A stretch of DNA of 14,505 nt from Oceanospirillaceae bacterium (GTDB lineage: Bacteria > Pseudomonadota > Gammaproteobacteria > Pseudomonadales > Balneatricaceae): contig DPHD01000054.1 in the NCBI GenBank assembly GCA_003523085.1, positions 1 to 14,505 of the forward strand, given 5' to 3'. The notes below the pieces were generated by a model. It had not been told where the DNA came from. It ran no database searches and saw only the letters and a list, made by a program, of their open reading frames with translations. Shown in pieces: positions 1 to 7,216 of the stretch (the first letter of the stretch is position 1; each line of letters opens with the position of its first letter). The translations under genes and the position numbers were made by a program.

Positions 1-200
1 CCCAGTACCAACAAAAACGCTACGGCGATTAGGTAACCAAACAGGTTAGTAAAAGGAATGTCTTCTAGCCAATGTAGCTTATCGGCGTAAGCCATGAGCA
101 TCACCGTGACCACGGCAAACATTACCACCACGCGCATGGTACGGCAAAAAGCACAAGGCTTTTTGCCGCTGGGATCACTGTCGCTTATGCGCCTACCCAT
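1..200 (-). CDS. Small CxxC membrane protein downstream of oadB, N-terminal part only
   Basis: I do not recognise this gene. An open frame starts at ATG (198-200) and runs without a stop to the window edge, giving 66 complete codons of an N-terminus. The first 20 residues are polar and basic and contain a Cys-Ala-Phe-Cys (CxxC) motif. A hydrophobic segment follows at about residues 24-38, then a short polar stretch (DKLHWLEDIP) and a second hydrophobic segment beginning near residue 52. It looks like an inner-membrane protein with a cytoplasmic cysteine pair that could bind metal or be redox-active; that role is inference. The start lies 6 nt after the oadB stop, and a GGTGG at the end of oadB could serve as ribosome site, so co-transcription with oadGAB is likely. 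The C-terminus lies outside the window, so the family cannot be assigned. Confidence 0.6.
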   Translation of the reverse strand, partial: MGRRISDSDPSGKKPCAFCRTMRVVVMFAVVTVMLMAYADKLHWLEDIPFTNLFGYLIAVAFLLVL

Positions 201-206
201 AGGTAT

Positions 207-1346
207 TTAACCACCGCCACTAACGTAATTGATCATAATACCTGCCGCTACGGCGGAGCCAATGACTCCAGCCACGTTGGGCCCCATTGCATGCATCAGC
301 AGGAAGTTTTGGTTATTCGCCTCCAAGCCCACCTTATTAGACACACGGGCCGCCATAGGCACCGCAGACACGCCTGCAGAGCCAATTAATGGGTTGATAC
401 CACCACCGGTGAGTTTATTCATCACCTTAGCCATAATCACACCAGACGCGGTACCAATAGCAAAGGCCACCATACCTAGGCACAAAATACCTAAGGTGGT
501 GAAATCCAAAAACTTGTCGGCCGACAATTTAGAGCCTACAGCCAAACCTAAGAAAATCGTCACCACGTTAATGAGGGCGTTTTGCGTGGTGTCTGACAAA
601 CGATCAACCACACCTGATTCACGCATTAAGTTACCAAAACAAAACATCCCCAACAGCGGTGCTGCGTCGGGCAACATGATAGCCACTAACAATAGTAGCA
701 AAAGCGGGAACACCACCTTCTCTACTTTGCCTACGGGTCGTAATTGCACCATTTTAATCTGGCGTTCTTTTTCGGTGGTCAGGGCGCGCATGATGGGCGG
801 CTGAATCATCGGCACTAAGGCCATGTACGAGTAAGAAGCAACAGCAATGGCACCCAACAGGTCGGGGGCTAGCTTACTGGCCACATAAATGGAGGTGGGT
901 CCGTCAGCACCACCAATGATACCAATGGCGGCCGCGTCGGCTAAACTAAAGTCCATAATACCTAAGGCCGAAAGACCTACGGCACCGAGCAAAGTAACAA
1001 AGATACCAAACTGGGCTGCGGCACCTAAGAACAAGGTCTTTGGATTCGCCAATAAAGGACCAAAGTCGGTCATGGCGCCTACACCCATAAAAATAATGAG
1101 CGGAAAAGCACCGGTTTCAATACCTACACTGTAAAACATGTAGAGGATGCCACCAGCGTCCGCTAAACCCGCACCTGGGATGTTTGCCAAAATACCGCCA
1201 AAACCGATAGGAATCAGCAACAGTGGTTCAAAATTTCGTTTAATCGCCAGATACAACAGTAACATGCCTACGGCCATCATCACCGCTTGGCCTGGCTGCA
1301 TTTGGTACAGACCAGAGCTGTGCCAAATGTTGAGTAACTTATCCAT
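207..1346 (-). CDS. oadB: Oxaloacetate decarboxylase beta subunit, Na+-translocating membrane subunit
   Basis: This is the integral membrane subunit that decarboxylates carboxybiotin carried by OadA and couples this to Na+ export. The 379-residue protein is strongly hydrophobic throughout. Residues shown in the Klebsiella enzyme to bind Na+ and take part in catalysis are all present at a constant offset of 55: Asp148 in GIIGGADGPTS (Klebsiella D203), Tyr174 (Y229), Asn318 (N373), Ser327 (S382) and Arg334 (R389). It is shorter than the enterobacterial protein (about 433 residues) because a loop after residue 60 is absent; the N-terminal, core and C-terminal parts align without other loss. The start ATG lies 11 nt after the oadA stop. 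The gene is third in the oadG-oadA-oadB operon. The family also includes methylmalonyl-CoA and glutaconyl-CoA decarboxylase beta subunits, but the neighbouring OadA fixes the substrate as oxaloacetate. Confidence 0.95.
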   Translation of the reverse strand: MDKLLNIWHSSGLYQMQPGQAVMMAVGMLLLYLAIKRNFEPLLLIPIGFGGILANIPGAGLADAGGILYMFYSVGIETGAFPLIIFMGVGAMTDFGPLLANPKTLFLGAAAQFGIFVTLLGAVGLSALGIMDFSLADAAAIGIIGGADGPTSIYVASKLAPDLLGAIAVASYSYMALVPMIQPPIMRALTTEKERQIKMVQLRPVGKVEKVVFPLLLLLLVAIMLPDAAPLLGMFCFGNLMRESGVVDRLSDTTQNALINVVTIFLGLAVGSKLSADKFLDFTTLGILCLGMVAFAIGTASGVIMAKVMNKLTGGGINPLIGSAGVSAVPMAARVSNKVGLEANNQNFLLMHAMGPNVAGVIGSAVAAGIMINYVSGGG

Positions 1347-1357
1347 GCTTGCCCGCC

Positions 1358-3160
1358 CTATGCCAAAGTCAACAAAGTATCACCAACGGATACTGAGTCG
1401 CCTTCTTTAACGGTTACTGAGCCGATGGTACCGGCCCTATGGGCACGAATTTCTGTTTCCATTTTCATGGCTTCAAGAATCAACAATACATCGCCTTCCT
1501 GTACCGCTTGGCCAGGCACCGCATGCACCTTCCAAATGTTACCGGCCAAAGGCGCTGTCACGGGCTCACCGCCGGTTAAAGGCGCTGCAGCAGCCACAGC
1601 TGGGGCGGCACTCATGGCCACTGGGGCTAGACCCACAGCAGAGATATCACCACCCTCTTCCACTTCTACCACATAACTTTGGCCATTTACGCCAATGGTG
1701 TAGACCTTAGATGAACCAGTGGCCGCGGCTGGTGCCGTGGCCGCCTGGGCAGACGCTAAGGTTGGCACGGGTTCAAAGGCGTCTGGGTTGTTGCGATTCT
1801 CGAGGAATTTAAGCCCCACCTGAGGGAACAAGGCGTAGGTTAATACGTCGTCAATTTCACGCTCGCCAGGGGCCAGCTGAATGTTCTTTTGTTGGGCTAA
1901 ACCACGCAATTCAGCAGTTAGTTTATCTAACTCATCTTCCAACAAATCGGCAGGTCGGCAAGTCACAGGTTCTGCGCCATCAAGCACACGGGTTTGTAGC
2001 TCAGTATTAAACGGTGCTAATGCTGCACCATACTCACCTTTAAGCACACCTGCGGTTTCTTTGGTGATGGTTTTATAACGCTCGCCAGTCAAGACGTTGA
2101 GTACCGCTTGAGTACCTACAATTTGCGAGGTTGGGGTAACCAGCGGAATGTAGCCGAGGTCTTCTCTCACCCGAGGAATCTCCAATAACACCTCATCCAG
2201 CTTGTCGGCGGCGCCCTGCTCTTTAAGCTGGCTTTCCATATTGGTTAACATGCCACCGGGCACTTGGGCCACTAAAATACGTGAATCGACACCTTTTAAG
2301 GAACCTTCCCATTGGGCATACTTTTTACGCACTTCACGGAAATAAGCGGCTACTTCTTCTAATGCCGTAATATCTAGGCCGGTGTCGCGATCACTGCCTT
2401 CAAAGATAGACACAACCGACTCAGTAGGTGAATGACCATAGGTCATCGACATAGACGAAATAGAGGTATCTACATTGTCGATACCGGCTTCTGCCGCTTT
2501 CATAATAGCCGCAGTAGACAAACCGGTGGTGGCATGACATTGCATGTGCACTGGCATATTAGTTTCGGCTTTAAGGCGACTCACCAATTCAAAGGCAGTG
2601 TATGGATTTAACAACCCCGCCATATCTTTAATACAAATAGAATCGGCGCCTTGGTCTTCAATTTTTTTGGCCAAGTCGACCCAGTAGTCAATGTTATGTA
2701 CCGGGCTTAAGGTGTAAGAAATAGTACCTTGAGCATGCTTACCCGTGGCCTTAACTGCTGCAATGGCAGTGGACAGGTTACGGGCGTCGTTCATGGCATC
2801 AAACACACGGAACACATCGACACCATTAATGGCGGCACGTTCTACAAACTTGCGTACCACGTCATCGGCGTAATGGCGATAACCCAAAATATTTTGCGCG
2901 CGGAACAACATCTGCTGCGGCGTCTTTGGCATCGCGGCTTTAAGGGTGCGAATACGCTCCCACGGGTCTTCGCCCAAATAACGAATACATGAATCAAAGG
3001 TGGCGCCACCCCAGGTCTCTACCGACCAGTAACCAATGTCATCTAGTTTGGCAGCAATGGGAAGCATATCTGCTAAACGCATACGCGTGGCAAATAACGA
3101 TTGATGACCGTCTCGAAGGACGACATCGGTAATACCTAAAGGTTGTTTAACAGCGGTCAT
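1358..3160 (-). CDS. oadA: Oxaloacetate decarboxylase alpha subunit, biotin carboxyltransferase
   Basis: The alpha subunit transfers the carboxyl group of oxaloacetate to its own biotin, yielding pyruvate; OadB then decarboxylates the carboxybiotin. The protein has 600 residues. About 1-300 form the carboxyltransferase TIM barrel, opening with ITDVVLRDGHQSLFATRMR (Asp17) and containing Lys178 in ICIKDM. About 300-470 are the PYC/OadA helical domain. About 480-530 form an Ala/Pro-rich linker. The C-terminus is a biotinyl domain with EAMKMET, whose lysine near residue 566 is the biotin site. One oddity: the family motif HxHCHATTG reads HMQCHATTG (205-213), so metal ligand His207 is Gln while His209 is kept. 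The start ATG at 3160 has AGG about 11 nt upstream. oadG lies 48 nt upstream and oadB 11 nt downstream. Pyruvate carboxylase subunit B is a related alternative, but the adjacent oadG and oadB argue for the decarboxylase. Confidence 0.95.
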   Translation of the reverse strand: MTAVKQPLGITDVVLRDGHQSLFATRMRLADMLPIAAKLDDIGYWSVETWGGATFDSCIRYLGEDPWERIRTLKAAMPKTPQQMLFRAQNILGYRHYADDVVRKFVERAAINGVDVFRVFDAMNDARNLSTAIAAVKATGKHAQGTISYTLSPVHNIDYWVDLAKKIEDQGADSICIKDMAGLLNPYTAFELVSRLKAETNMPVHMQCHATTGLSTAAIMKAAEAGIDNVDTSISSMSMTYGHSPTESVVSIFEGSDRDTGLDITALEEVAAYFREVRKKYAQWEGSLKGVDSRILVAQVPGGMLTNMESQLKEQGAADKLDEVLLEIPRVREDLGYIPLVTPTSQIVGTQAVLNVLTGERYKTITKETAGVLKGEYGAALAPFNTELQTRVLDGAEPVTCRPADLLEDELDKLTAELRGLAQQKNIQLAPGEREIDDVLTYALFPQVGLKFLENRNNPDAFEPVPTLASAQAATAPAAATGSSKVYTIGVNGQSYVVEVEEGGDISAVGLAPVAMSAAPAVAAAAPLTGGEPVTAPLAGNIWKVHAVPGQAVQEGDVLLILEAMKMETEIRAHRAGTIGSVTVKEGDSVSVGDTLLTLA

Positions 3161-3208
3161 GGGTTTACGCCTGTTCTAATAATCAAAAAATGAGAAACTG
3201 GTTAATTC

Positions 3209-3466
3209 TTATGCTTTGTCTTCGCGATAACGGTGCACTGCCGCACTCAACACGGCCATTAGCTGAGCGTCGTTGGCCACCTGTTGCGAGGGAGACACGC
3301 TGGCCATTGGCACGGGGGGGACAATCACTGGCGCGGGTGCAAACCGCAACACCGTAGCAGACATGGTTTTGGTGGCAATCACCAAAAGAGTAAGAAAAGT
3401 AAATACAAAGCCCATGCCAAAAACCATTAAGGTTAGGCCTTCGAGCATTAAATCGGATGATAGCAC
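3209..3466 (-). CDS. oadG: Oxaloacetate decarboxylase gamma subunit, small membrane subunit
   Basis: The gamma subunit anchors the alpha subunit to the membrane and helps assemble the complex; in characterised enzymes it carries a C-terminal zinc site. I choose a GTG start at 3464-3466 because GGAG (minus strand, plus positions 3475-3478) lies 8 nt upstream. This gives an 85-residue protein, the usual size for OadG, beginning MLSSDLMLEGLTLMVFGMGF. A frame extends to an ATG at 3508, but that N-terminus (MCRHKRLKTTG) is unlike the family and lacks a ribosome site; an internal ATG at 3448 also lacks one. Residues about 8-30 form a single transmembrane helix, followed by MSATVLRFAP, a motif typical of the family. 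A Pro/Ala/Val-rich linker and a short helical tail with one His (HRYREDKA) follow. It is the first gene of the oadGAB operon. Confidence 0.87.
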   Translation of the reverse strand: MLSSDLMLEGLTLMVFGMGFVFTFLTLLVIATKTMSATVLRFAPAPVIVPPVPMASVSPSQQVANDAQLMAVLSAAVHRYREDKA

Positions 3467-3474
3467 TGTAGCAG

Positions 3475-3478
3475 CTCC
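3475..3478 (-). promoter_or_regulatory. Ribosome binding site selecting the GTG start of oadG
   Basis: The minus strand reads GGAG here, 8 nt before a GTG at 3466. Neither alternative ATG (3508 or 3448) has a comparable purine-rich element at proper spacing, so this site decides the oadG start. Confidence 0.55.
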
Positions 3479-3512
3479 GGTAGTTTTTAGTCGCTTGTGA
3501 CGACACATTTAT

Positions 3513-3531
3513 GCAGCCATGGTAGGGCTGC
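3513..3531. repeat. Short inverted repeat in the oadG leader
   Basis: GCAGCC (3513-3518) and GGCTGC (3526-3531) are perfect inverted repeats around a 7-nt loop. On the minus strand they would form a GC-rich hairpin about 45-65 nt upstream of the oadG start, inside the likely 5' leader. There is no T-tract, so it is not an intrinsic terminator. A leader structure or protein site is possible but unproven. Confidence 0.4.
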
Positions 3532-3561
3532 CGTTGATTCTGATGAGACAATTTACCCAGT

Positions 3562-3577
3562 TGTGACTAAAGTCGCA
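3562..3577. promoter_or_regulatory. Candidate CRP-family operator upstream of oadG
   Basis: TGTGA (3562-3566), six bases, then TCGCA (3573-3577) match the CRP consensus TGTGA-N6-TCACA at 9 of 10 core positions. The flanks extend the dyad to TTGTGACTAAAGTCGCAA. The centre is about 103 bp before the oadG start. CRP control would make sense for a gene set that uses carboxylic acids, but this is one site found by eye and the promoter position is unknown. Confidence 0.35.
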
Positions 3578-3619
3578 AGAATACCCAGTATAAAAGTCAA
3601 TGATGTTACTGCCAGTCAC

Positions 3620-3655
3620 AAAAACGTCAAACACATTCAACAAGCCGACGTTTTT
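3620..3655. repeat. Inverted repeat just downstream of thiI
   Basis: AAAAACGTC (3620-3628) and GACGTTTTT (3647-3655) are perfect 9-nt inverted repeats separated by 18 nt, beginning 20 nt past the thiI stop. The arms end in A or T runs, so the structure could act as a weak bidirectional intrinsic terminator for thiI. The GC core is only four pairs and the loop is long, so termination is uncertain; a protein-binding dyad is the alternative. Confidence 0.35.
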
Positions 3656-3674
3656 GCTCATTATAATCAACATT

Positions 3675-5132
3675 TCATCCCTCTGGCCGATAGACTCCAA
3701 CGTTCTCAAAACCTTGATCTTTGATATGTAAGGCATGTAATTGACTCATAACACCTTTTTCGCAATACAGCAGGTAGTTACGATCAGGGTCGAAAGCGGC
3801 AAATTCGTTATTAATCTTGAAAAACGGCACGGTTAAAATATCCACGCCGGGTAAATTCAGTGGTTTCTTTTGCTGTTCGCCCGCGGCGCGCACATCAACC
3901 ACCACGTCATTTTCTTGCAATTCGTGCTTAGGGGTTAATTGTCCCGGTTGTTTAAGCTCTTCGGCAACGGCGTCGATATTAGTCACACTGGCATGCTCTA
4001 GCGCCTGCTCTAACACCTCAAAGTTAAAGTTTTCTTCTTCCTCTTCTACGCGTTTAAGTTGCGCCTTAACCGTAGGTCGGTCGGAAATCACACCACAGTA
4101 CTCAGGCATGCTGGCGGCAAACTCGTAGGCGCCAATTTTTGTGGCTAAATCAATAATGTCTTGTTTGTCATAGGTGATCAAGGGCCGTAAGACTAAGCCT
4201 TCGGTGACACGATCGATCACCCCTAGGTTGGTTAAGGTTTGGCTTGAGACTTGGGCAATACTCTCGCCGGTGATCATGGCTTCGGCCTTTACTTTAACCG
4301 ACACCCGCTCTGCAGCGCGCAACATCATACGTTTCAGCACCACCCCCATGTGGGAATGATGTACGTTTTGCAAAATCTCACCGACCACTTCTTCAAAAGG
4401 TACAGAGATAAATTTAACCCGTGCCGATGATCCAAATTTTTTCCACAGGTAATAAGACACCTGCTTTACACCTGCCTCATGGGCTGCACCACCGAGGTTA
4501 AAAAATACAAAGTGGGTTTTTGCACCGCGCTTCATAGTCAGGTAGCTGGCTACAATAGAGTCGAAGCCGCCAGAAATGAGAGATACCACAGCTTCTTGAC
4601 TGCCTTGTGGGTAACCACCAAGGCCGGCAATACGCCGTTCGACCACAAACACCTTATCACCCTTCACTTCTAAGTTAACGGTCTCTTCTGGGGTGTGTAG
4701 ATCAACTTTAAGGGCATCGGTCTGCTGTAATAACCCGCCGCCAATATAGCGTTCCATATCATTGGAGGTAAACTCATGTTGGCCCGAGCGCTTAACCCTA
4801 ACCACAAAACGCTTGCCAGCCAAACGTTGGGCCCACACCCGCTTGACGATGTCTAATACTTGGTCAAAGTCTTCTAAGGGATACTCTTGTACCTCAATCA
4901 CATGGGCGATGCCGGGGGTGTCGCCCAAAGCCATGACAATCTGTTCATACGCCGCCTCTGCCTCTGGTGGGCAGTCGATATCCACCCGGTCCCACAAACC
5001 GCGTACCTTGATCTTTGGTTCAATTCGTTGCAGGATGATCTGCAAGTTAGATTGTAACCGTTGAATAAATCGTTTCCTTACGGGTCGGCTTTTAATAGTG
5101 ATTTCGGGGAACAGCTTTACTATAAATTTCAT
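3675..5132 (-). CDS. thiI: tRNA 4-thiouridine synthase / thiamine thiazole sulfur carrier ThiI, with rhodanese domain
   Basis: ThiI adenylates uridine 8 of tRNA and transfers sulfur from a persulfide to make 4-thiouridine; in enterobacteria the rhodanese domain also supplies sulfur for the thiamine thiazole. I chose the ATG at 5132, giving 485 residues that start MKFIVKLFPEITIKS, the conserved beginning of the family; upstream in-frame codons to 5210 lack family similarity. The N-terminal ferredoxin-like/THUMP region (about 1-165) is followed by a PP-loop ATPase domain with SGGFDS (187-192). MPEYCGVIS carries Cys346 (E. coli Cys344). The C-terminal rhodanese domain (about 405-485) carries Cys457 in the loop CEKGVMS (E. 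coli Cys456). Both sulfur-relay cysteines are present, so both activities are expected. It is a single gene, 63 bp from a divergent GFA-family gene. An extended -10 lies close upstream. Confidence 0.96.
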   Translation of the reverse strand: MKFIVKLFPEITIKSRPVRKRFIQRLQSNLQIILQRIEPKIKVRGLWDRVDIDCPPEAEAAYEQIVMALGDTPGIAHVIEVQEYPLEDFDQVLDIVKRVWAQRLAGKRFVVRVKRSGQHEFTSNDMERYIGGGLLQQTDALKVDLHTPEETVNLEVKGDKVFVVERRIAGLGGYPQGSQEAVVSLISGGFDSIVASYLTMKRGAKTHFVFFNLGGAAHEAGVKQVSYYLWKKFGSSARVKFISVPFEEVVGEILQNVHHSHMGVVLKRMMLRAAERVSVKVKAEAMITGESIAQVSSQTLTNLGVIDRVTEGLVLRPLITYDKQDIIDLATKIGAYEFAASMPEYCGVISDRPTVKAQLKRVEEEEENFNFEVLEQALEHASVTNIDAVAEELKQPGQLTPKHELQENDVVVDVRAAGEQQKKPLNLPGVDILTVPFFKINNEFAAFDPDRNYLLYCEKGVMSQLHALHIKDQGFENVGVYRPEG

Positions 5133-5166
5133 GGGCTGGCTTTCTAGGATAACGAGGTCAACCGCT

Positions 5167-5175
5167 ATTATAACA
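5167..5175 (-). promoter_or_regulatory. Extended -10 promoter element for thiI
   Basis: The minus strand reads TGTTATAAT, a perfect -10 hexamer with the TGn extension. Transcription would start near 5160, about 28 nt before the thiI ATG. No convincing -35 hexamer is visible, which an extended -10 does not need. On the plus strand the same bases contain TATTAT, so the short divergent spacer may also serve the GFA gene. Confidence 0.5.
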
Positions 5176-5195
5176 ACGAACAGGAGTGAACCTCT

Positions 5196-5627
5196 ATGCC
5201 CAATACACAAACCATGAACGGTAGTTGTTTATGTGGCCAAGTTAAATATCAATCCACTGCCGTGCCTTTGTTCCAAGCTCACTGCCATTGCCAAGACTGC
5301 CGCAAAAACTGCGGCAGTGCCTTTGCCGCCTTGGTGTTTGTGCCGGTAGAAAGTCTTAACTGGCAAGGAGAGACCAAAAGTTATAGTCATAAGGCCGACT
5401 CTGGCCACATTATGACCAAACATTTTTGCTCAAACTGCGGCAGCCAATTGTTTGGCGAAAATGACGCAAAAACCGACCGCATCCATATTAAGGTGGGCAC
5501 CATGGATGATGCCAGCTGGTTTCATCCACAATGTAACGTCTGGGCCAGCAGTCGTTTACCATCCACAGCAATTAACCCTGACGTTAAGGATTTTGCCACC
5601 ATGCCTACACCGCCGACGAAAAAATAA
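5196..5627 (+). CDS. GFA-family zinc protein (CENP-V/GFA domain)
   Basis: This 143-residue protein belongs to the GFA (glutathione-dependent formaldehyde-activating) family, compact cytoplasmic zinc proteins of mostly unknown substrate. The zinc ligands are visible: CLCG (Cys11, Cys13), AHCHCQDC (Cys30, Cys32, Cys35) and FCSNCG (Cys78, Cys81), the usual order for a single GFA domain. The remainder (VGTMDDASWFHPQCNVWASSR) also fits the family, whose length is typically 120-160 residues. The start is well supported: AGGAG at 5182-5186 lies 9 nt before the ATG; an in-frame ATG at 5214 would cut the N-terminus before the first cysteine pair. The gene stands alone, divergent from thiI. Formaldehyde-glutathione activity has been disputed for the family, so I assign no reaction. 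Confidence 0.88.
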   Translation: MPNTQTMNGSCLCGQVKYQSTAVPLFQAHCHCQDCRKNCGSAFAALVFVPVESLNWQGETKSYSHKADSGHIMTKHFCSNCGSQLFGENDAKTDRIHIKVGTMDDASWFHPQCNVWASSRLPSTAINPDVKDFATMPTPPTKK

Positions 5628-5944
5628 TATCCTAGTCAACTAGGAAATATTGGTCGGCAAGTGCGTAAATATTTCCTATTGGCCGGTTTTTAAACATATT
5701 CTCCCTTATTGCCAGCATAATTATCGGATTAGAAACAGGCATGGGAAAGGCCTATCTTTTTTCGAAATTATTTCACTAACTATATGTTTTTAATGTATAT
5801 TTTATTATAAATCTAGACTGGCAAAGGTAGCCGATAGGAAACATAAAAAAGCTTTAAGGTAAATCACTATTGATTGTAGTTATAGCATTGACGGATGCCA
5901 TTCGATGGTGCAAATTGTGGGCATAAACTTACGTGGATCGCATT
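5628..5944. other. Non-coding spacer between the GFA and CoA-transferase genes
   Basis: I find no convincing gene in these 317 bp. The left part (5631-5690) holds nested hairpins and a T-tract, listed separately. The middle (about 5760-5815) is very AT-rich. The right part may hold the promoter for the CoA-transferase gene: TTGACG (5888-5893) is a good -35, but the hexamer 17 bp on (CAAATT) is a poor -10. A small AGGC/GCCT hairpin followed by TTTTTT near 5737-5762 could be a second weak terminator. No tRNA or known riboswitch fold is apparent. Confidence 0.5.
5631..5690 (+). terminator. Overlapping hairpins with T-tract after the GFA gene
   Basis: CCTAG-TCAA-CTAGG (5631-5644) forms a small hairpin. 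TAGGAAATATT (5641-5651) is a perfect 11-nt inverted repeat of AATATTTCCTA (5668-5678). The two structures share TAGG at 5641-5644, so they exclude each other. TTGGCCGGTTTTTTAA follows, giving a T-run that could support termination of the GFA transcript. The T-run lies several bases past the long stem, so terminator strength is uncertain. Confidence 0.45.
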
Positions 5945-7216
5945 ATGAGCGCAACAGAACAACAAAAACTAAACGATTTTATCGCTCAGCAACGGCAACA
6001 ATCTTGCTTTACGGGCTTCCCGTTAGAGGGCAAACGCGTCATCGATATGTCTAGCGTAGTGGCTGCGCCCTATTGTGCCGCCTTATTAGGTGACGCTGGT
6101 GCCGAAGTCATTAAAATAGAAAACCCAATGGCTCCAGACGCGCTGCGTGGTTGGGGCACCCATGCAGAAACCGGCATCGAACCTTACCACGCATATATTG
6201 GCCGCAATAAGCTTCCCATCACCCTTAACCTTAAGTCTGAAGCCGGTAAACAAGCCTTCTTGGACCTCATTGAATCGGCCGACGTGCTGATTGAAAACAT
6301 GCGCCTTGGGGTCATGGATCGCCTTGGTCTAGACCACGACTCACTGCTTAAGCTAAACCCCGGCTTAGTGATTGGTAAAGTCTCCGGTTACGGCATGACA
6401 GGCCCCCACGCCCATCAACCTGGATTTGGCACCTTAGCCGAAGCCTACAGTGGATTTTCTTTTCTTAACGGTTACGAAGACACAGGCCCTACCAGCCCAC
6501 CCATTGCACTAGCAGATTTAACTACCGGTATTCACCTCGCCTACGCCGTAAGCCTTGCCTTACACCAGAGCAAGCGCGGGGAAAGTGGCGGCCAAGTGGT
6601 GGACATCTCGCTTTACGAGCCCCTTTTTGGCTACTTAGGTGGCGAGTTTATTAGTTATCAACTGACCGGCGAAATCCCACAACCCATCGGCAACGAGTTG
6701 CGTGCTGCGGCACCCAGAAACAACTACCAAACCAGTGATGGCTTATGGGTAGCTATGTCTTGTTCTAACCAAAAAACATGGGAACGCTTAGCCGAAGTCA
6801 TGGGCCAACCCCAATTGATCCGTGACCCACGCTTTAAAACCAACAACGACCGCATACAGGCCGACAGTCGCGTGGCGCTAAACGCCATTATTAAGGCTTG
6901 GATGTTAGAAAAAACCAACCAACAAGCCCTTGATCTGTTCCGTAAAGAAGGCATTACTGCGGGACCCATCATGTCCATGAAAGAAATTGACGAAGACCCC
7001 CATTACGAGGAGAGAGGCAGTATCGTGAGCATGCAAGATCCAGCATCGGGTGTGACCATCAAGATGCCAGATGTACCGTTTCGAATGGGCGATAATTCTG
7101 CGGCTAACAAAAAGTCTAAAATGCGTTTTCCAGGCTTACCTATGGGTTCGGCCAACCAGGTAGTGTACCGCGACTTACTAGGCTACAGCCCAGAGCAAAT
7201 TAACCAATTAGGTTAA
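5945..7216 (+). CDS. Class III CoA-transferase (CaiB/BaiF family)
   Basis: Family III CoA-transferases move coenzyme A between carboxylic acids in the cytoplasm through an enzyme-aspartyl intermediate. The 423-residue protein starts with the family's nucleotide-binding strand (LEGKRVIDMSSVVAAPYCAALLGDAGAEVIKIENP, residues about 27-61). The catalytic aspartate is Asp191 in PIALADLTTG, equivalent to Asp169 of formyl-CoA transferase. GYGMTGP and the C-terminal ITAGPI segment are also typical. I prefer the ATG at 5945; a GTG at 5933 is in frame but neither has a strong ribosome site. The acyl substrate cannot be read from the sequence; succinyl-CoA-dependent activation of a dicarboxylic or carnitine-like acid is common in this family. 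No acyl-CoA dehydrogenase or hydratase lies nearby to help. It converges on the DUF1634 gene, the stop codons overlapping in TTAA. Confidence 0.9.
   Translation: MSATEQQKLNDFIAQQRQQSCFTGFPLEGKRVIDMSSVVAAPYCAALLGDAGAEVIKIENPMAPDALRGWGTHAETGIEPYHAYIGRNKLPITLNLKSEAGKQAFLDLIESADVLIENMRLGVMDRLGLDHDSLLKLNPGLVIGKVSGYGMTGPHAHQPGFGTLAEAYSGFSFLNGYEDTGPTSPPIALADLTTGIHLAYAVSLALHQSKRGESGGQVVDISLYEPLFGYLGGEFISYQLTGEIPQPIGNELRAAAPRNNYQTSDGLWVAMSCSNQKTWERLAEVMGQPQLIRDPRFKTNNDRIQADSRVALNAIIKAWMLEKTNQQALDLFRKEGITAGPIMSMKEIDEDPHYEERGSIVSMQDPASGVTIKMPDVPFRMGDNSAANKKSKMRFPGLPMGSANQVVYRDLLGYSPEQINQLG

Noticed and set aside
229..804. Long plus-strand frame antisense to oadB
   Set aside because: Residue make-up (Pro/Thr/Ser/Lys-rich, no family pattern) is that of the reverse complement of a membrane-protein gene; oadB on the other strand has all catalytic residues.
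3209..3508. Longer oadG starting at ATG 3508
   Set aside because: The extra 14 residues are unlike the OadG family and lack a ribosome site; the GTG at 3466 with GGAG 8 nt upstream fits family length.
5737..5762. AGGC/GCCT hairpin followed by TTTTTT as the GFA terminator
   Set aside because: The stem has only four pairs and a long loop, more than 100 bp after the stop; mentioned only in the spacer entry.
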